Below, in pieces: positions 15,823-25,071 of a stretch of DNA of 64,000 bases (its first letter is position 1; each line of letters starts with the position of its first letter). The notes beneath the pieces are model-generated. The model had not been told where the DNA came from, made no database searches, and worked only from the letters and a program-made list of their open reading frames with translations. The position numbers and the translations under genes were made by a program. The stretch comes from Anaerolineae bacterium. GTDB taxonomy: Bacteria; Chloroflexota; Anaerolineae; Aggregatilineales; Phototrophicaceae. The stretch spans positions 1 through 64,000 of the forward strand of contig JALHNT010000014.1 of the NCBI GenBank assembly GCA_022843385.1, written 5' to 3'.

Positions 15823-17823
15823 ATGGACTCCTTCAAAGAAGCGCGCCAGCAGATTCGCCTTTCATTTGCGGTTATCGGGATAACGATCACCATTGGTGTG
15901 GTCGGTTTTATGATTCTGGAACAGCTCTCACTCCTGGACTCGATCTGGCTCACCGTCATCACGCTGGCAACCATCGGTTACGGTGATATTTATGCCCGAA
16001 CCGCCGAAGGGCGCGTATTCACTGTCCTGCTCATCCTCTTCGGGCTGGGGGCAGTAGGTTATGGCTTACAGGCATCTGCTGCCTTCTTCCTCAGCCCGAT
16101 AGTGAATGATTTCCGCCAGCGGCGCCGGATTCAGCGCGCAGTCAACCGTCTGCAACATCACTATATCATCTGCGGTGCCGGTGAACTGGTCGATGACACC
16201 ATCCAATATCTGCTGGAAAGCAATGCCAGACGTATGGCGATGCAGAAGCAAAGCTGGCTCGAACCACTTGATAACCGGTTACAGTCCCTCTTCGGAACGC
16301 ATACCAGCATCTTAAAGCGGTTTATCACAGTGATCATGGCCTATCCAATATCCTGGCTGCATCGCGGCGAAACACTGCTCGATCAGGTTGTGGTCGTCAC
16401 GCCGGATCATCAATTTGCCGACCACTTGCGCAGCCATGATGTGCTGGTGATCGAAGGCGATCCCACCAATGACCAGGTCTTGCGACTGGCAGGTGTTGAC
16501 CATGCCCAGGCCATCATCATCATGCTGGATGACGACACCGAGGCATTACTGAGTGTGCTGACTGTGCGCAGCGTCAACGAAACCATAGACATCATCGCTG
16601 CGGCGATGGAGGAACAGGCGGCTCACAAAATGATCCGCGTAGGGGCTAATGATGTCGTCGCTCACTATGACATTGTGGGCAGCTTCCTCAACAATGCCAC
16701 GCTCCGTCCGGTTGTGTATGACTTTCTCAGCAGCATCCTGTTCAGCGATCACACCAGCCATGTGACGACCCAGATTCGTCTCACCAGCGATTCGCCTTGG
16801 ATCGGGAAAAAGCTGGGCGATCTTCAGCTCAGGGATCGTTACGCTTCCCACATCATCGGACTGCGGCAGGAAGGCGGCCTGTATCGCTATACCCCGCCAG
16901 ACGACTACCCATTACAGGAAGGGGAATTCATGATCGCGGTCACGCCGGTCAAGAAAGCCCATCATCTTCAGTCTCAGACCATGACCAGCGTGCTTTCCTC
17001 CCGTATCCCAAACTGGCAACGCCTGCCCCGTCCTGCCCGTCCCTCGCAGCCCATCCAGCGCGTCTACACGCTCGATGAATGCCCGGTCGTCATCGGGCAG
17101 ATGCGCGGCCATTTCATCATCTGCGGGTTGGGCCGTGTATCACAAAATGCCATTCACAAACTGGATCCAGCGCGTCCATTTGTGATTATCTGTGCCGACA
17201 TGCAGAGCGCAGCAGACTTGCTGGCGCGGGGTTTTCGGGTGGTGCTGGGCAAATCGACCGACGACGCTGTTCTGCGCCAGGCTGGCGTGGAACGCGCCTT
17301 AGGCATCATGATTGATATTGAAGATGATGCCACCAGTGTGATGACCGTCCTTAATTGTCGCGCGATCAACAAACGCTTGCTCATTACCGCCGCAGCCGCT
17401 AACGAGCAGATACAGCCCAAGCTGCTGCGCGCCGGGGCGGATCGGGTGATGGTGCCCTTTCAGGTCGCTGCCCAATTCATCCTGTTGAGCGCGATTCGCC
17501 CGGTCATCAGCGAGTTCTTGCAATACATTGTCTACAACTATCATGCGGGTATCGAAACCACCGAACTATATATGCAGGCGGATTCGCCCTGGATTGGTCA
17601 GTCATTGCGGGAATTGCAGCTTGAGCAGCGCTTCGAGGCCGGCGTATTGGGCATTCGCCTGGTGGACGGTCAGTATGAGTATGCGCCACCAACTGACCAT
17701 GTGGTACAGACTGGCGAAGTCCTTATCATCGTCGTACCCATGCGATATGCGGATGAACTGCGCGTACTGGCGCTCGGCAGCGCCCAGAGTCGACCATCAT
17801 CACTGCGGCGCAGCATCAACTAA
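15823..17823 (+). CDS. Two-TM potassium channel with tandem TrkA/RCK units
   Basis: A 666-residue MthK/Kch-like channel. TM1 is at about 15-35, the selectivity filter TIGYGD at about 50-55, TM2 at about 65-91. Two RCK modules follow, each with a TrkA-N Rossmann half and a TrkA-C half: RCK1 about 113-375, with TrkA-C containing DSPWIGKKLGDLQL; RCK2 about 425-655, starting FIICGLGRVSQNAI and ending in a TrkA-C with DSPWIGQSLRELQL. The first Rossmann half is split by about 50 extra residues after GAGELVDDTIQYLL, and its glycine motif is degenerate, so RCK1 may not bind nucleotide normally. Gated by cytosolic ligands such as Ca2+, nucleotides or c-di-AMP in relatives; the ligand is not readable here. 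Confidence 0.9.
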   Translation: MDSFKEARQQIRLSFAVIGITITIGVVGFMILEQLSLLDSIWLTVITLATIGYGDIYARTAEGRVFTVLLILFGLGAVGYGLQASAAFFLSPIVNDFRQRRRIQRAVNRLQHHYIICGAGELVDDTIQYLLESNARRMAMQKQSWLEPLDNRLQSLFGTHTSILKRFITVIMAYPISWLHRGETLLDQVVVVTPDHQFADHLRSHDVLVIEGDPTNDQVLRLAGVDHAQAIIIMLDDDTEALLSVLTVRSVNETIDIIAAAMEEQAAHKMIRVGANDVVAHYDIVGSFLNNATLRPVVYDFLSSILFSDHTSHVTTQIRLTSDSPWIGKKLGDLQLRDRYASHIIGLRQEGGLYRYTPPDDYPLQEGEFMIAVTPVKKAHHLQSQTMTSVLSSRIPNWQRLPRPARPSQPIQRVYTLDECPVVIGQMRGHFIICGLGRVSQNAIHKLDPARPFVIICADMQSAADLLARGFRVVLGKSTDDAVLRQAGVERALGIMIDIEDDATSVMTVLNCRAINKRLLITAAAANEQIQPKLLRAGADRVMVPFQVAAQFILLSAIRPVISEFLQYIVYNYHAGIETTELYMQADSPWIGQSLRELQLEQRFEAGVLGIRLVDGQYEYAPPTDHVVQTGEVLIIVVPMRYADELRVLALGSAQSRPSSLRRSIN

Positions 17824-19172
17824 CGGTCAAGACCAGCCAGCTTACGCTCCTGCCGGTATTCCTCTGGCGTATCCATATCGCGCAGCACGCTGTCGGTATC
17901 GACGTTGACATAAGCGATGGCATCCTGATGGCGGTCAATCACCATACGTGGCGCACCATCATCCGGTAGTGCCAGAATTTCCGCCCAGTAACGCCGGTCA
18001 ATCAGGATCGGGTGTCCCCGACGCATCTTGTAGCTCGGCGCGACGATGTCACCCTTTCCCTCGGCATAGGCTGACAAAACCTGCGCAATCACTTTGGCCT
18101 GAATACGCGGTTGGTCACCCAACACCACCAGCGCCGCACTGATGTGATCCGGCATGGCGCGCAATCCTGCCTTGAGCGACGAGAGCATTTCACCAGTCGC
18201 ATACTGTTCGTTGTGGGTAGCGAACACACCAGCGCGCATCGCCAGTTCGCGCACTTCGCCAGCGCGGTGTCCGGTGACCACCGTGACGTGTGGCACACGA
18301 GCCAACAACAATTGGTCGATAATCTGCTCCAACACGGTGCGGCGCTCCGACCAGGGCAGCAGCACTTTGGCCTGCCCCATGCGGCGTGACATCCCAGCCG
18401 CCAGGATGACCGCGCCGACATGCCGTTGCAATTCATACACCGGGTCGATACCACGCGCTGAACCCAATGCAACCCCCTGCACCCGAGAAGATCGAAGGAT
18501 AAGTTGAGCGATCAATCGCGCCCGCGCCTTGGAGTAGCCATGTGTCGTCGTCTGGTTGAGAAAGGTGACCACTCTGGCCTTGTCTGGCAATCCCTTAAGG
18601 CCGAAGGTTTCATCGCGCAGCACCTGGGCCACCCAGGGGGACTTCACTCGATTGCCCAGCCCAAACCCATAGCGCTCTTCGATCACATCCGCGTTATAGA
18701 CATGGTCGGCATCAAACGACTGGCCGAGTACAGATAAGGCTGCCATGGGGATTACCAGCGTGGTTTCGGCGGGTATGACGGGTTCATCATCCAATGGGGC
18801 TTTGAGAGCCATGCCGTTGGCATGATCGGCCTCGATCAACAACACATCCGAGTCCAGCGAGTCAAGCAGACGGGGGATCGCATCCAGCCCGGGGCCATAC
18901 ACCCGACTGCCGCGAACATCGCCATACAGGTATACGAAGCGGTTCTCGCCCAGCGCCAGCGAGAGATGTCGCATCCCATCCTCCAGCGAAGCGGCATAGG
19001 GCATCAGCGCCAGTTCATCCACATCTACATGGCGTGTGGTAGTCGCGATGACGCGGTTGCCCAGCTCGGCTAATTCATGCCCCAGCGCAATCAGGGTCGA
19101 TGTTTTGCCGCCTGCGCCCGTAAACGCAACCACATCACCCGGAACTACCCGAAAAGCCTGATGGAGTTTCAT
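17820..19172 (-). CDS. YqeC-MocA fusion: molybdenum hydroxylase accessory protein plus molybdenum cofactor nucleotidyltransferase
   Basis: A 450-residue two-domain protein. Residues 1 to about 235 resemble YqeC, a P-loop accessory protein of (selenium-dependent) molybdenum hydroxylases, with FTGAGGKTSTL as Walker A and a VLIEADHANGM acidic motif. Residues about 250-440 are a MocA/MobA-like transferase, with VILAAGMSRRMGQAKVLLPW at the start and LVVLGDQPRI as the metal-binding region. MocA makes the CMP-form of the cofactor used by xanthine dehydrogenase-type enzymes. In E. coli yqeC and mocA (ygfJ) are separate neighbouring genes; here they are one. Located 27 nt downstream of the molybdoenzyme subunit, so the maturation role is well supported. 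Confidence 0.88.
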   Translation of the reverse strand: MKLHQAFRVVPGDVVAFTGAGGKTSTLIALGHELAELGNRVIATTTRHVDVDELALMPYAASLEDGMRHLSLALGENRFVYLYGDVRGSRVYGPGLDAIPRLLDSLDSDVLLIEADHANGMALKAPLDDEPVIPAETTLVIPMAALSVLGQSFDADHVYNADVIEERYGFGLGNRVKSPWVAQVLRDETFGLKGLPDKARVVTFLNQTTTHGYSKARARLIAQLILRSSRVQGVALGSARGIDPVYELQRHVGAVILAAGMSRRMGQAKVLLPWSERRTVLEQIIDQLLLARVPHVTVVTGHRAGEVRELAMRAGVFATHNEQYATGEMLSSLKAGLRAMPDHISAALVVLGDQPRIQAKVIAQVLSAYAEGKGDIVAPSYKMRRGHPILIDRRYWAEILALPDDGAPRMVIDRHQDAIAYVNVDTDSVLRDMDTPEEYRQERKLAGLDR

Positions 19173-19199
19173 CGCACACTGCTCATCACAACCATAGGC

Positions 19200-21434
19200 T
19201 TACAATACCCCAACACCCTGCTTTCGCAGCGCAGCCACGACACGATCTGGAGTGAAAGGAATAGCGTCGATCCAGACACCGGTCGCGTCGTGGATCGCCG
19301 CCGCAATAGCTGGAGCCAGTGGCAGGAAAGGCATCTCGGCCATGCCACGCGCTCCCCACGGGCCGATTGGATCTGGATATTCCAATACAACCGATTTCAC
19401 TTCTTCTGGAATGTCCAGAATAGTGGGAATCAGATAAGTCGAGAGATAGGGATTCTTGATTTTCCCCTCTACCGAGATCAAGTTCTCCAGGATCGCATAG
19501 CCTTGTGCCTGCACCACGCCGCCCTCGATCTGACCCTGTACCAGCTTGGGATTCACCGCTCGCCCAACATCATTCGCCGAGATCACCCGCACCAGGCGCA
19601 CATGTCCCAATTCAATATCGACTTCCACTTCGACAGCCTGCGCCACATATCCGTAAGCGAAATTGGGTTCGCTGCGCCCCGTCAGGGGATCATAGGGCGT
19701 GGTCTTGGGAGGGCGGTACTGATAGGTCGCAATCGCCGGTCGTTCCTCGTTCTTCCACTGCTCAAGCGCCTTGTCCGCCGCGCCGCGAATGGCGTTGCCT
19801 GCCATGAATGTCAGCCGCGATGCCGAAGCGCTGCCGGAAGTCTTGGTGAAAGCCGTATCATGCCCAATCAGCCGCACTTTCTCAAAGGATACACCGACAG
19901 CCTCGGCTGCCATCTGCACAAACGCGGTATGGGACCCTTGCCCCACTTCTGCGCCAGCAGCCCGCAGCACCACTTCCTCAATCTCAGCCTTGCCGTGTAA
20001 TTCAATCGTCGCCCAGCTTTGCTCCGGGAAGCCAAAGCTGTAGCCGATGTTCTTGAAACCACAGGCCAGACCGATGCCGCGTCGCAGTGCCGGGTTCTGC
20101 GGCTGCTCAAGCGATGATCGTTGCCAGCCTTGACCATTTTTGTGCCAGAAACTCTCACTGGCACATTTCTCCAGCACCTCTGGCATGGAGACGCCTTTCG
20201 GCAGCGGCGTTCCAACGCTCAGGATGCTTCCCTCGTGGATCACATTACGCTCGCGCAGTTCGACCACATCCATACCTAACGCCTGCGCCAGCTTGTTCAT
20301 CTGCCCCTCGGCAGCAAAGGCCGCCTGTGGGGCACCAAAGCCCCGGAACGCACCGGTTGGGATGTTGTTGGTGAAGACCCCATAGGTGTCGAGGTGTATG
20401 TTCGGAATCTCATATGGGCCGGTCACCGTCAGGTTGGCGTTGCCCAGCACCTTTGACGAGGTATAATTATACGGTCCAACATCGCCAATGATCGTCCCCT
20501 CAACCGCCACAATCTTGCCATCACGGGTTGCACCCCACTTGGCCCGCACTGTGATGGGATGACGCTTGTGATGATACAGGATCGACTCTTCCCGGCTCCA
20601 GATCACCTTTACCGGGCAGCGAAGTTCCAGCGCCGCCAACGCCAGCACAATCTGCACTGACATGTCCTCACGCCCACCAAATGCCCCGCCAATCGCCGGA
20701 TAGATGACTCGCACCTGATCTTCGGGCAAGCCGAGAGCATGTGAAATCTGCTCCTGATCCTCGTGAACCCACTGTCCCGCGACCAGAACACTGACGCGCC
20801 CCTGTTCATCAATAAAGCCTAAACCGGCTTCCGGTTGCAGATACGCATGTTCCTGGTAGCCCGTGTGATACTCGCCCTCAACGATGATCTCAGCTTGTTC
20901 CCATCCCGCCGTCATATCGCCTTTGCGAATACGATAATGACACAATACATTCTGCGGGTTGCCCTCACGAATCTGCGGCACATCCGGTGACATGGCCTGA
21001 TGCATATCAAAAACCGGCGGCAAATCGTCGTACTCAATCGCAATCAATTTGGCCGCCTGAGCCGCGATAGCCTCGGTTTCAGCGACGACTACTGCCACAC
21101 AATCCATATAACAACGCACCCGATCCGCGTGATCGACCTGGCTGTTGCTGCCCGGCCCACACATCACGGGTTGATCTTTGGTCACCAGACCATACTCATT
21201 GTGTGGCACATCCTTCGCCGTGAAGATGCGTACCACGCCAGGAAGCGACTCAGCCTGCCGGGTATCAATCGAGACGACACGGGCGTGAGCGCGGTCACTG
21301 AACCGGATTTTCATCCAGAGCTGACCTTCCAGATCAATGTCGGCTGGATATGGCGTCTCACCCGTCACCTTACCGACGGCATCCAGCCGCTTCACACTTT
21401 GTCCAATGCTGATGAATGGTTCCTTCGACATCAT
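19200..21434 (-). CDS. Xanthine dehydrogenase-family molybdopterin-binding subunit
   Basis: Catalytic subunit of a molybdenum hydroxylase. N-terminal aldehyde-oxidase/XDH a/b hammerhead (about residues 10-120, including VGKVTGETPYPADI), then the Mo-cofactor domain with IGGAFGGRED, TGAFRGFGAPQAAFAAE, GAEVGQGSHTAF and the catalytic Glu region GPWGARGMAEMPF. Length about 744 residues is normal. Start at 21434/21431 (two ATGs) is preferred over a frame from 21461. Neighbours encode the FAD/2Fe-2S subunit, XdhC, and YqeC-MocA. Purine genes around it (PNP, SsnA, adenine and 8-oxoguanine deaminases) suggest a purine substrate, but the family also oxidises aldehydes, nicotinate and CO; CoxL-specific active-site sequence was not seen. 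Confidence 0.9.
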   Translation of the reverse strand: MMSKEPFISIGQSVKRLDAVGKVTGETPYPADIDLEGQLWMKIRFSDRAHARVVSIDTRQAESLPGVVRIFTAKDVPHNEYGLVTKDQPVMCGPGSNSQVDHADRVRCYMDCVAVVVAETEAIAAQAAKLIAIEYDDLPPVFDMHQAMSPDVPQIREGNPQNVLCHYRIRKGDMTAGWEQAEIIVEGEYHTGYQEHAYLQPEAGLGFIDEQGRVSVLVAGQWVHEDQEQISHALGLPEDQVRVIYPAIGGAFGGREDMSVQIVLALAALELRCPVKVIWSREESILYHHKRHPITVRAKWGATRDGKIVAVEGTIIGDVGPYNYTSSKVLGNANLTVTGPYEIPNIHLDTYGVFTNNIPTGAFRGFGAPQAAFAAEGQMNKLAQALGMDVVELRERNVIHEGSILSVGTPLPKGVSMPEVLEKCASESFWHKNGQGWQRSSLEQPQNPALRRGIGLACGFKNIGYSFGFPEQSWATIELHGKAEIEEVVLRAAGAEVGQGSHTAFVQMAAEAVGVSFEKVRLIGHDTAFTKTSGSASASRLTFMAGNAIRGAADKALEQWKNEERPAIATYQYRPPKTTPYDPLTGRSEPNFAYGYVAQAVEVEVDIELGHVRLVRVISANDVGRAVNPKLVQGQIEGGVVQAQGYAILENLISVEGKIKNPYLSTYLIPTILDIPEEVKSVVLEYPDPIGPWGARGMAEMPFLPLAPAIAAAIHDATGVWIDAIPFTPDRVVAALRKQGVGVL

Positions 21435-21444
21435 TGATCCTGCT

Positions 21445-23199
21445 TCAGTTGGATACCACAACTCTATTGCTGGCTGTTTTTTGTCTCATGCGATTGGCCT
21501 CCTGCCGGAAAATCCGTCGCAGGATGGCTACCGCTGTGGCGTAAGTGGGATCAATACCGGCATAACTCAGGCTGCCCGACCCCAGATTCTTGCCCTTGCT
21601 CATCGGTGTATCTGAAGCATAGTGCAGGAAACCGATGTCAAACGGCACGCCATACAGATTGACAATCTCGTTGTACGGATGGAGTTTCGGACGAAACGCC
21701 TCATAGACCGAGGATAGAAAGGGGCCAGCTTCCATCTCGATGTCGGTGTAGCCTTCCTGATAGAACACGCTCATATAGCGGGGATTTTGCAGAAACGTCC
21801 CTGGGACGCTGATACCCTTCTGATTATCCAGCACCATGTTATAGCTGAGATAAGGCGCAACATCCTGTGCCGAGAAGCAGTTCTGAAACAGATACGTATT
21901 CTGTGAATGCTCATCGTGGATGACGGTCGGGATCATGACATCCCCGATGCGTCCGTTCAGCGTCGCTGCCTTGCCCATGACATACACACCCAGCAAATGC
22001 CCCACGCGCTCGGTGACGCGATTGAGCAGTTCATAGGCGGCCAGCCCCAGAGGATAATCAATGTTCAGGATGAGTGCATCGCTGCGCGACAACGCCATCT
22101 CATCGGTCGCATCCCGCAGCCGCGAGTCCAGCCATTCGGGCCTTAGCCGCCGCATCTCGATGACCTGCGCCTCAATATCAAAACCATGCCGACTCGGCAC
22201 ACGATAGATTCCAATCGTTCGTTCATCGGCCATCAGCGAGTCGCGGGCGTTCTGCCCTTTATCAGAAAGATACTTTTTCAACACATAATACAGGAAATTG
22301 TCGAGCGTCTTACGGCTGTCGGTCTCGCGGATTGCCTGATAGTCCTCAACCAGATCGCCTTTACTAAAGCGCTCAACATATTCAATCAGGTTGGTCTCTT
22401 CGCGCTGGGCAAATCCCGTCAGCAGATTTGCCAGGCAGTGGGTGTTGCTAGAGACGAAATACACCGGGCGGCGTTCCAGATCGAGTTCATCGAGCTGCTC
22501 CTGAATCTCGGACCACCAGTACGCCGTCGCCCGCCGGTAGTCCGCCAGTGACCCAGCCAGCATCTGCAAGCCAATCTGCTTACGCTGGTCAGCGATGGCG
22601 CTCAAAATCTCGACGAATCGTTCACCCCATACCACTTCCAGCCGTCGAACCTCTTCCGGTGTCGCATAAAGCGTCTCAGCAATCAGCCGCATCGCATCGT
22701 CGGTCAGCTTTGTACCACGCGACTCGCGCAGCGTCCGGCGCACATCATCCACTTGCAGCAGCATGTGGAGCTTATTCCATTCGATCTGGTATGCCGTCAG
22801 CGTCGGGATCAGATCATCAATATCCGAACGGCTGGCGATGAACACCGCCAACGCTTTCACACCGTTGAACAACATCCGACGACGACGCCCTGGCGCATAC
22901 ACCCGCTTCCAATCCTGAATGTCGCTGTATCCCGCGTCGCTAAACGAGCGTTCCAGTTGACCAATCAGCACCAGATCAACGGTCGGCATACAATCGGGCA
23001 GGCGCAGGCTGGCATAGATCAGAGCAGAAAAATCCGGCTTGAGATCACGGGCGTGAATGTGCAGCGATGACTCAACGACGGTGTGGCTCTCCACCAGCGT
23101 CTCGATTTGAATCATCGAGCTGGATCGCAGCAGCGAGTAATACGTCCGCATGTAAAGCTGGATTTCTTCAGATCCCGTGCGTGGTACAGTACGATCCAT
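21445..23199 (-). CDS. Uncharacterised 584-residue protein, DUF6909-like (tentative), with nucleoside phosphorylase-like C-terminal half
   Basis: No established function. The N-terminal half is helical (for example LRSSSMIQIETLVESHTVV and YFVSSNTHCLANLLTGFAQR). The C-terminal half has elements resembling the nucleoside phosphorylase/nucleosidase fold: a VYVMGKAATLNGRIGDVMIP segment, then VIHDEHSQNTY, and a later DIEMEAGPFLSSVYEAF, recalling the EMEA ribose-binding motif of that superfamily. I recall a conserved unknown family (DUF6909) of this size, but cannot confirm. It lies between the Mo subunit and a small membrane protein within the hydroxylase operon, gap 6 nt upstream, so a role in purine base or nucleoside handling is a reasonable guess. 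Confidence 0.6.
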   Translation of the reverse strand: MDRTVPRTGSEEIQLYMRTYYSLLRSSSMIQIETLVESHTVVESSLHIHARDLKPDFSALIYASLRLPDCMPTVDLVLIGQLERSFSDAGYSDIQDWKRVYAPGRRRRMLFNGVKALAVFIASRSDIDDLIPTLTAYQIEWNKLHMLLQVDDVRRTLRESRGTKLTDDAMRLIAETLYATPEEVRRLEVVWGERFVEILSAIADQRKQIGLQMLAGSLADYRRATAYWWSEIQEQLDELDLERRPVYFVSSNTHCLANLLTGFAQREETNLIEYVERFSKGDLVEDYQAIRETDSRKTLDNFLYYVLKKYLSDKGQNARDSLMADERTIGIYRVPSRHGFDIEAQVIEMRRLRPEWLDSRLRDATDEMALSRSDALILNIDYPLGLAAYELLNRVTERVGHLLGVYVMGKAATLNGRIGDVMIPTVIHDEHSQNTYLFQNCFSAQDVAPYLSYNMVLDNQKGISVPGTFLQNPRYMSVFYQEGYTDIEMEAGPFLSSVYEAFRPKLHPYNEIVNLYGVPFDIGFLHYASDTPMSKGKNLGSGSLSYAGIDPTYATAVAILRRIFRQEANRMRQKTASNRVVVSN

Positions 23200-23205
23200 A
23201 AGCGT

Positions 23206-23571
23206 CTAGCTTCTACCCTGTTTATTGATTTGCTGCTGGCGCAGTTTGCGAATCTTCTTGTCTTTCACCATTTGTTCGCGTTCTTTGCCCATCATCTTTT
23301 CGTTTACATCGCTCTTCTTGCGGGGCATCGCTGCCGCCACGATCAGCGCCACCAGCAAGACGACAATGAAGAAGATCATCACGCCAATAATCACTTGCAA
23401 CTGACTGACCGGAACGCCGGGCGGTGGAAAGCCTCTGATGTTCTGATCCATGAACTGGTAAGCGAACGGTGTTGTCAGGAACGCAATCACTGAACCCGCC
23501 AGGATCAGCAGGAAACCCGCCACTGGATAAAACGCCTGACCTCGTGCCTTTGGACGTTTCGGCATTGCCAT
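23206..23571 (-). CDS. Hypothetical small membrane protein with basic C-terminal tail
   Basis: A 121-residue protein with two membrane segments, about residues 15-36 (FYPVAGFLLILAGSVIAFL) and about 58-82 (LQVIIGVMIFFIVVLLVALIV). A short PPPG-containing loop joins them, and a 35-residue highly charged helical tail follows (VNEKMMGKEREQMVKDKKIR). No family recognised. It sits 18 nt after the FAD/2Fe-2S subunit gene and 6 nt before the 584-residue gene, so it is part of the hydroxylase operon; an anchoring role is only a guess. Confidence 0.65.
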   Translation of the reverse strand: MAMPKRPKARGQAFYPVAGFLLILAGSVIAFLTTPFAYQFMDQNIRGFPPPGVPVSQLQVIIGVMIFFIVVLLVALIVAAAMPRKKSDVNEKMMGKEREQMVKDKKIRKLRQQQINKQGRS

Positions 23572-23589
23572 CAGAACACCTCCCCTTTG

Positions 23590-25002
23590 TTATTGACGAC
23601 TTGCTTCTTCAAATGCCTTCACAATCTGATAGTAGCCGGTACAGCGGCACAGATTGCCGGTGATGCTCTGTTCGATCTGCTGTTTGTCTGGCTGCGGATG
23701 TTCCTCTAACAACTTCGCCCCAGCCATCAGGAAACCCGGCGTACAATAACCGCACTGCACCGCCCCCTGCTCCACAAATTCGCGCTGGATCGGATGCAGT
23801 TGATCGCCCTGCTTCAACCCTTCGACCGTCACAATCTCCGCACCATCGGCTCTGGGCGCTGGCACCAGACACGACATGACCGCGGCGCCATCGAGGAACA
23901 CGGTGCAGGCGCCGCACTCGCCCTCGGCGCAGCCCTCTTTGGTACCCGGCAAACCGGCATCTTCACGCAGGAAACGCAGCAGGGTTTTGTGCTGCCCGCT
24001 GGCGATGCGGCGCTTCTCGCCATTGAGCGTCACTTCAATCGGCCTGGCATCGCCATTGAAGGACTGGCTGGCCGCCAATCCCGTTGTCACTCGCGCCTGT
24101 TGGTCGCCCCACAGCATCGCTGGATTCTCCGGCCAACCTTCACGCTCGGTTCCAGCGGCCAGCGCCTTCAAGGCCCGAGACACCAACACACGGATGCTTT
24201 CGACACGATAAGCGGCTGTACTGCGAACATCATCTATCGGTGAAGGGGTGGCTGCGGCCAAACGGGCTGCGTTCGCAATCGCTTCAGCCGATAAAGGCTG
24301 CCCAATCAGGGATTGTTCGGCAACCGGAACACGAATGATGGTGGGGGCAACGCTGCCAAGCGCAATCGCAGCCTGACGCACACTGTCGCCGTCGAACGAC
24401 AGCACCACCGCCACATTCACCACCGAAATCGCCTGCGCCCGTCGCAATCCCAGCTTGATGAAAATGCCTCGCTCGCGTGACGACAACGCCGAGAATGTGA
24501 TAGAGGTCAGGAGTTCATCGGGACGCATGACCGTTTTCCGCAGTCCCGTGTAGAAGGCCGATAACGGAACGGTTCGTTCGCCTTCCAGTGACGACAGAGT
24601 GACTTCTGCCCCCAGCGCCATCAGCGGCGTAATCGTATCATTGGCCGGTGATGCCGTTATGAGATTACCGGCGACCGTGGCGCGGTTACGGATCTGCGGC
24701 GCACCAACTTCCCAGGATGCCTGTGCCAGCGGGAAACCACGCTCGACGATCTGCGGACTGCCCACCACATGATTGTGATTGACCAGTGGCCCCAGCCGAA
24801 TCTGATCGCCATGCAGAGTGATGTTATCCAGCCCTGGCACACGGGTGATGTCGATCAAGGCTTCCACGCCAGAGCGTTGATGACGTTCCAGTTCCAGGAT
24901 GATGTCGGTGCCACCGGCGATGATGCGCGCTTTGCCGCGAAACTGCGCCAGCAACTCGAGCGCTTCGCCGACTGAAGCCACGCTGAAGTATTGAGTCCAC
25001 AT
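23590..25002 (-). CDS. Fused FAD-binding and 2Fe-2S subunit of molybdenum hydroxylase
   Basis: Electron-transfer subunit in one 470-residue chain. Residues 1 to about 285 are the CoxM/XdhB-type FAD domain, with the FAD pyrophosphate motif around ARIIAGGTDIILEL and a second motif at ATVAGNLITASPANDT. Residues about 315-470 are a CoxS-type double 2Fe-2S domain: a plant-ferredoxin cluster in GCAEGECGACTVF and a second cluster with CGYCTPGF and LCRCTGYY. In most enzymes these are separate proteins, or fused with 2Fe-2S first as in XdhA; here FAD comes first. All eight cluster cysteines appear intact. Partner of the molybdopterin subunit encoded just downstream. Confidence 0.92.
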   Translation of the reverse strand: MWTQYFSVASVGEALELLAQFRGKARIIAGGTDIILELERHQRSGVEALIDITRVPGLDNITLHGDQIRLGPLVNHNHVVGSPQIVERGFPLAQASWEVGAPQIRNRATVAGNLITASPANDTITPLMALGAEVTLSSLEGERTVPLSAFYTGLRKTVMRPDELLTSITFSALSSRERGIFIKLGLRRAQAISVVNVAVVLSFDGDSVRQAAIALGSVAPTIIRVPVAEQSLIGQPLSAEAIANAARLAAATPSPIDDVRSTAAYRVESIRVLVSRALKALAAGTEREGWPENPAMLWGDQQARVTTGLAASQSFNGDARPIEVTLNGEKRRIASGQHKTLLRFLREDAGLPGTKEGCAEGECGACTVFLDGAAVMSCLVPAPRADGAEIVTVEGLKQGDQLHPIQREFVEQGAVQCGYCTPGFLMAGAKLLEEHPQPDKQQIEQSITGNLCRCTGYYQIVKAFEEASRQ

Positions 25003-25071
25003 AATGCGACAGCCATTCTCCTCGTCAACAGCCTAATCGTAACATACAACTGTGAAGCGACCCAAGCAATC

